From Acidimicrobiia bacterium (lineage in GTDB: Bacteria; Actinomycetota; Acidimicrobiia; Spongiisociales; SHLN01): DNA of 5,585 bases. This document shows, piece after piece, positions 3,816 through 5,585 of this stretch. A model generated the notes under the pieces. The model was not told the origin of the DNA, made no database searches, and worked only from the letters and a program-made list of their open reading frames with translations. The position numbers and the translations under genes are program-made. Numbering within the stretch: position 1 is the stretch's first letter; each line of letters starts with the position of its first letter. Location of the stretch: positions 1-5,585 of the forward strand of contig JAUXLW010000100.1 in the NCBI GenBank assembly GCA_030623545.1, in the 5' to 3' direction.

Positions 3816-5585
3816 CTATTGCTGGGTCATGAGTCGCTGGAGCTCGGTCTCTGTGTCGACGATTAGTTCACCGCTCACATCGAGTGTCACCGACTTGATC
3901 TCGCCAGTGAAATCGCTGGGGGCTGAGTAGTCGTCTGGGCTGACCGAGTCGGTTCCGTCACGTCCGCAGGTGACCCCAATGATGCCGAAGGTGGCAGGCA
4001 CGGTGTAGGGGAGATCGACGCTGGCCACCAGCTGCCCGTTCACGTAGAGCTGGCTACGGCCGGGGCTCCCTTTCCCGACGCTGAAGTCCGGTTCACCGGT
4101 CGGCTCGAACTCGAAACGTAGATTCACTTCACCGGTGGGCACTGGGTCCGGGGAGCTGACCCGGAACCATTCCTTGCCCAGGTAGTTGTGGACGTGGTTG
4201 AGATATCCGTCTTTGAGGAAGAACGTGTATCCCCCATGCCGGTTGCCGTGGGCGAGCAGTACGCCCCCAGCACCCGACTCTTGTATGACGACTTCAGCGG
4301 TGATGCTGTGCGGGCGGTTGTACACCTGGGGTGAGGCGGCGAAGGGGATGGGCGCTCCACCTGCCTGGTAGACGAACTCCTGCCGTGGCCCGGCGATTGT
4401 CGGCCGCTCCACGTGGAATCGGGCCAAGTCGGCGGTGGCCAGCGGGAGCACGCCGTAGCGTTCGGCCTCGTCATACCAGAGTTCGATCATCTCCTTGGTC
4501 TTTTCAGGCTCGGAGTCGGCCAGGTTGTGATTCTCAGCCCAGTCCTCGGTCAGGTCATAGAGCTCCCACCCGTTGGCGTCGAGATCGGCGAGGACCTCGC
4601 CGGTGAGGGGCATGCCGAAGTAGCGGCCCTTCTCGGCAGCTTCAGCGAAGCTGGGCCCTGGGAAGGCACAGACCGCTTTCCAACCGTCGTGATAGATGGA
4701 CCGGTGGCCGAACATCTCGAAGTACTGGGTCGTGCGGTTCGTCTCCGTGTCGGCATCGGCGAAGGTGTGGAAGAAACTAACTCCCTGGATGGGGGACTGC
4801 GGGACTCCCCGCACCGCATCGGGCGGCTCGATGCCGAGTGCATCGAGGATGGTGGGTACGACGTCGATGGCGTGGCAGTACTGCGATCGGACCTCCCCCG
4901 ACGCTGAGATGCCCGCCGGCCACGAGACGATCAACGGATCAGACACACCGCCCCGGTAGGTTTCTCGCTTCCAGCGCCGGAACGGTGTGGCGCCGGCCCA
5001 GGTCCATCCCCACGAGTAGTGCGGGAAGGTGTCGACGCCGCCCCAATCGTCGTAATGCAAGAGATTGTCTCCCAGCGTCTCCGGTGCCTGGTTGAAAAAG
5101 AGCATCTCATTGAAGGTCCCGTGCACACCGCCCTCAGCGCTCGGCCCGTTATCGGACACCACCATGACCATCGTGTTGTCCAACTCGCCAATGTCCTCGA
5201 CGTAGTTGATGATCCGCCCGAAATGGTGGTCCGTCTGGGTGAGGAAACCGGCATAGGTCTCCATCTGGCGGGTATACATGCGTCGCTCGTCATCGGAGAG
5301 CGAAGCCCACTCGGGGACGTCCGGATCGTGGCGGGACAGCTCAGTTTCGGGCGGAACGATGCCCATTTCGATCTGGCGGGCGAGCACCGCCTCCCGGTAC
5401 GCCTCCCAGCCGTCGTCGAAACGGCCCCGGTAGGGCTCGATCCACTCCCGTTCGACATGATGCGGAGCGTGGCCTGCACCGGTGGCGAAGTAGAGGAAGA
5501 ACGGCTTGTCCGGCGCGCTGCTGTTGGCGTCTTTGATGAACTCGATCGCCTTGTCGGCAAGGTCCACATTGAGGTGGTAGCCCTC
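3816..5585 (-). CDS. type I arylsulfatase with lectin-like C-terminal domain (5' partial)
   Basis: The frame is open from the window edge to TAG 3816-3818, giving 589 visible residues. The ATG/GTG at 5567 is internal, since coding continues upstream as EGYHLN. Type I sulfatases hydrolyse sulfate esters using a formylglycine made from C-x-P-S-R; that motif would lie in the missing N-terminal part, probably about 150-200 residues. Visible family landmarks are DKPFFLYF (26-33) and GHAPHH (38-43), with a histidine expected to contact sulfate; TDHHFGR (118-124); VVSDNGPSAEGG (142-153), with D145/N146 matching the metal-binding Asp-Asn; and TPFRRWKRETYRGG (200-213), carrying the conserved lysine region before the strand PLIVSWP. 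HAIDVVPTILDALGIEPP and the GHRSIYHDGWKAVC strand follow. From about residue 420 to 575 there is a beta-rich, concanavalin/LamG-like module (GGYTFFLKDG, LYVNGQLVASVDLPY, FTGEIKSVTLD), typical of this subgroup. Substrate is unknown. Confidence 0.95.
   Translation of the reverse strand, partial: EGYHLNVDLADKAIEFIKDANSSAPDKPFFLYFATGAGHAPHHVEREWIEPYRGRFDDGWEAYREAVLARQIEMGIVPPETELSRHDPDVPEWASLSDDERRMYTRQMETYAGFLTQTDHHFGRIINYVEDIGELDNTMVMVVSDNGPSAEGGVHGTFNEMLFFNQAPETLGDNLLHYDDWGGVDTFPHYSWGWTWAGATPFRRWKRETYRGGVSDPLIVSWPAGISASGEVRSQYCHAIDVVPTILDALGIEPPDAVRGVPQSPIQGVSFFHTFADADTETNRTTQYFEMFGHRSIYHDGWKAVCAFPGPSFAEAAEKGRYFGMPLTGEVLADLDANGWELYDLTEDWAENHNLADSEPEKTKEMIELWYDEAERYGVLPLATADLARFHVERPTIAGPRQEFVYQAGGAPIPFAASPQVYNRPHSITAEVVIQESGAGGVLLAHGNRHGGYTFFLKDGYLNHVHNYLGKEWFRVSSPDPVPTGEVNLRFEFEPTGEPDFSVGKGSPGRSQLYVNGQLVASVDLPYTVPATFGIIGVTCGRDGTDSVSPDDYSAPSDFTGEIKSVTLDVSGELIVDTETELQRLMTQQ

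Noticed and set aside
2991..3866. 291-codon plus-strand open frame
   Set aside because: It runs antisense through the well-supported 191-residue membrane gene and then through the ester cyclase relic in a different frame. Its translation is rich in Pro/Arg/Ser without domain character, and it has no ribosome site. Only its last part is mentioned separately as a weak observation.
4331..5569. Several open frames on both strands within the sulfatase gene
   Set aside because: They are shadows of the sulfatase frame, which carries family motifs along its whole length.

Overview
The window is GC-rich, densely coded DNA with Shine-Dalgarno-led genes and GTG/TTG starts. It looks like an actinobacterial-type genome. 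Acidimicrobiia or a related lineage is my guess from the protein style (a DUF1269 protein, an arylsulfatase with a lectin-like tail, FG-GAP-like repeats), and nothing here proves it. I see no insertion sequence, CRISPR array, rRNA or convincing tRNA.

Layout, left to right. (1) Positions 1-468 (+) hold the C-terminal end of a secreted-type protein built from about 49-residue FG-GAP/VCBS-like repeats. (2) Positions 469-756 hold no confident gene, only a weak terminator-like hairpin and a possible frameshifted coding relic. (3) On the minus strand a two-gene unit runs 1453 to 757: a DUF1269 membrane protein, then a probable 65-residue single-helix protein with a TTG start. (4) Positions 1454-1984 are gene-free and contain several inverted repeats, two of them spaced like a double operator upstream of the DUF1269 gene. 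(5) Positions 3196 to 1985 (-) form a tight three-gene operon of small integral membrane proteins with 4, 3 and 2 predicted helices. I do not recognise their function. (6) Positions 3197-3815 carry no intact gene, but the plus strand contains the broken C-terminal half of a SnoaL-like ester cyclase. (7) Positions 3816-5585 (-) hold most of a large type I arylsulfatase, cut at the window edge before its catalytic formylglycine motif.

How the parts relate: the three-gene membrane operon is the only clear functional unit, and its gene products probably act together in the cytoplasmic membrane. The DUF1269 protein and its small downstream neighbour are probably co-translated. The sulfatase is separate and points to desulfation of an unknown sulfate ester or sulfated glycan. 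The most notable observations are the unannotated ester cyclase pseudogene, the uncharacterised membrane operon and the TTG-start microprotein. I do not see a clearly new defence or mobile system.
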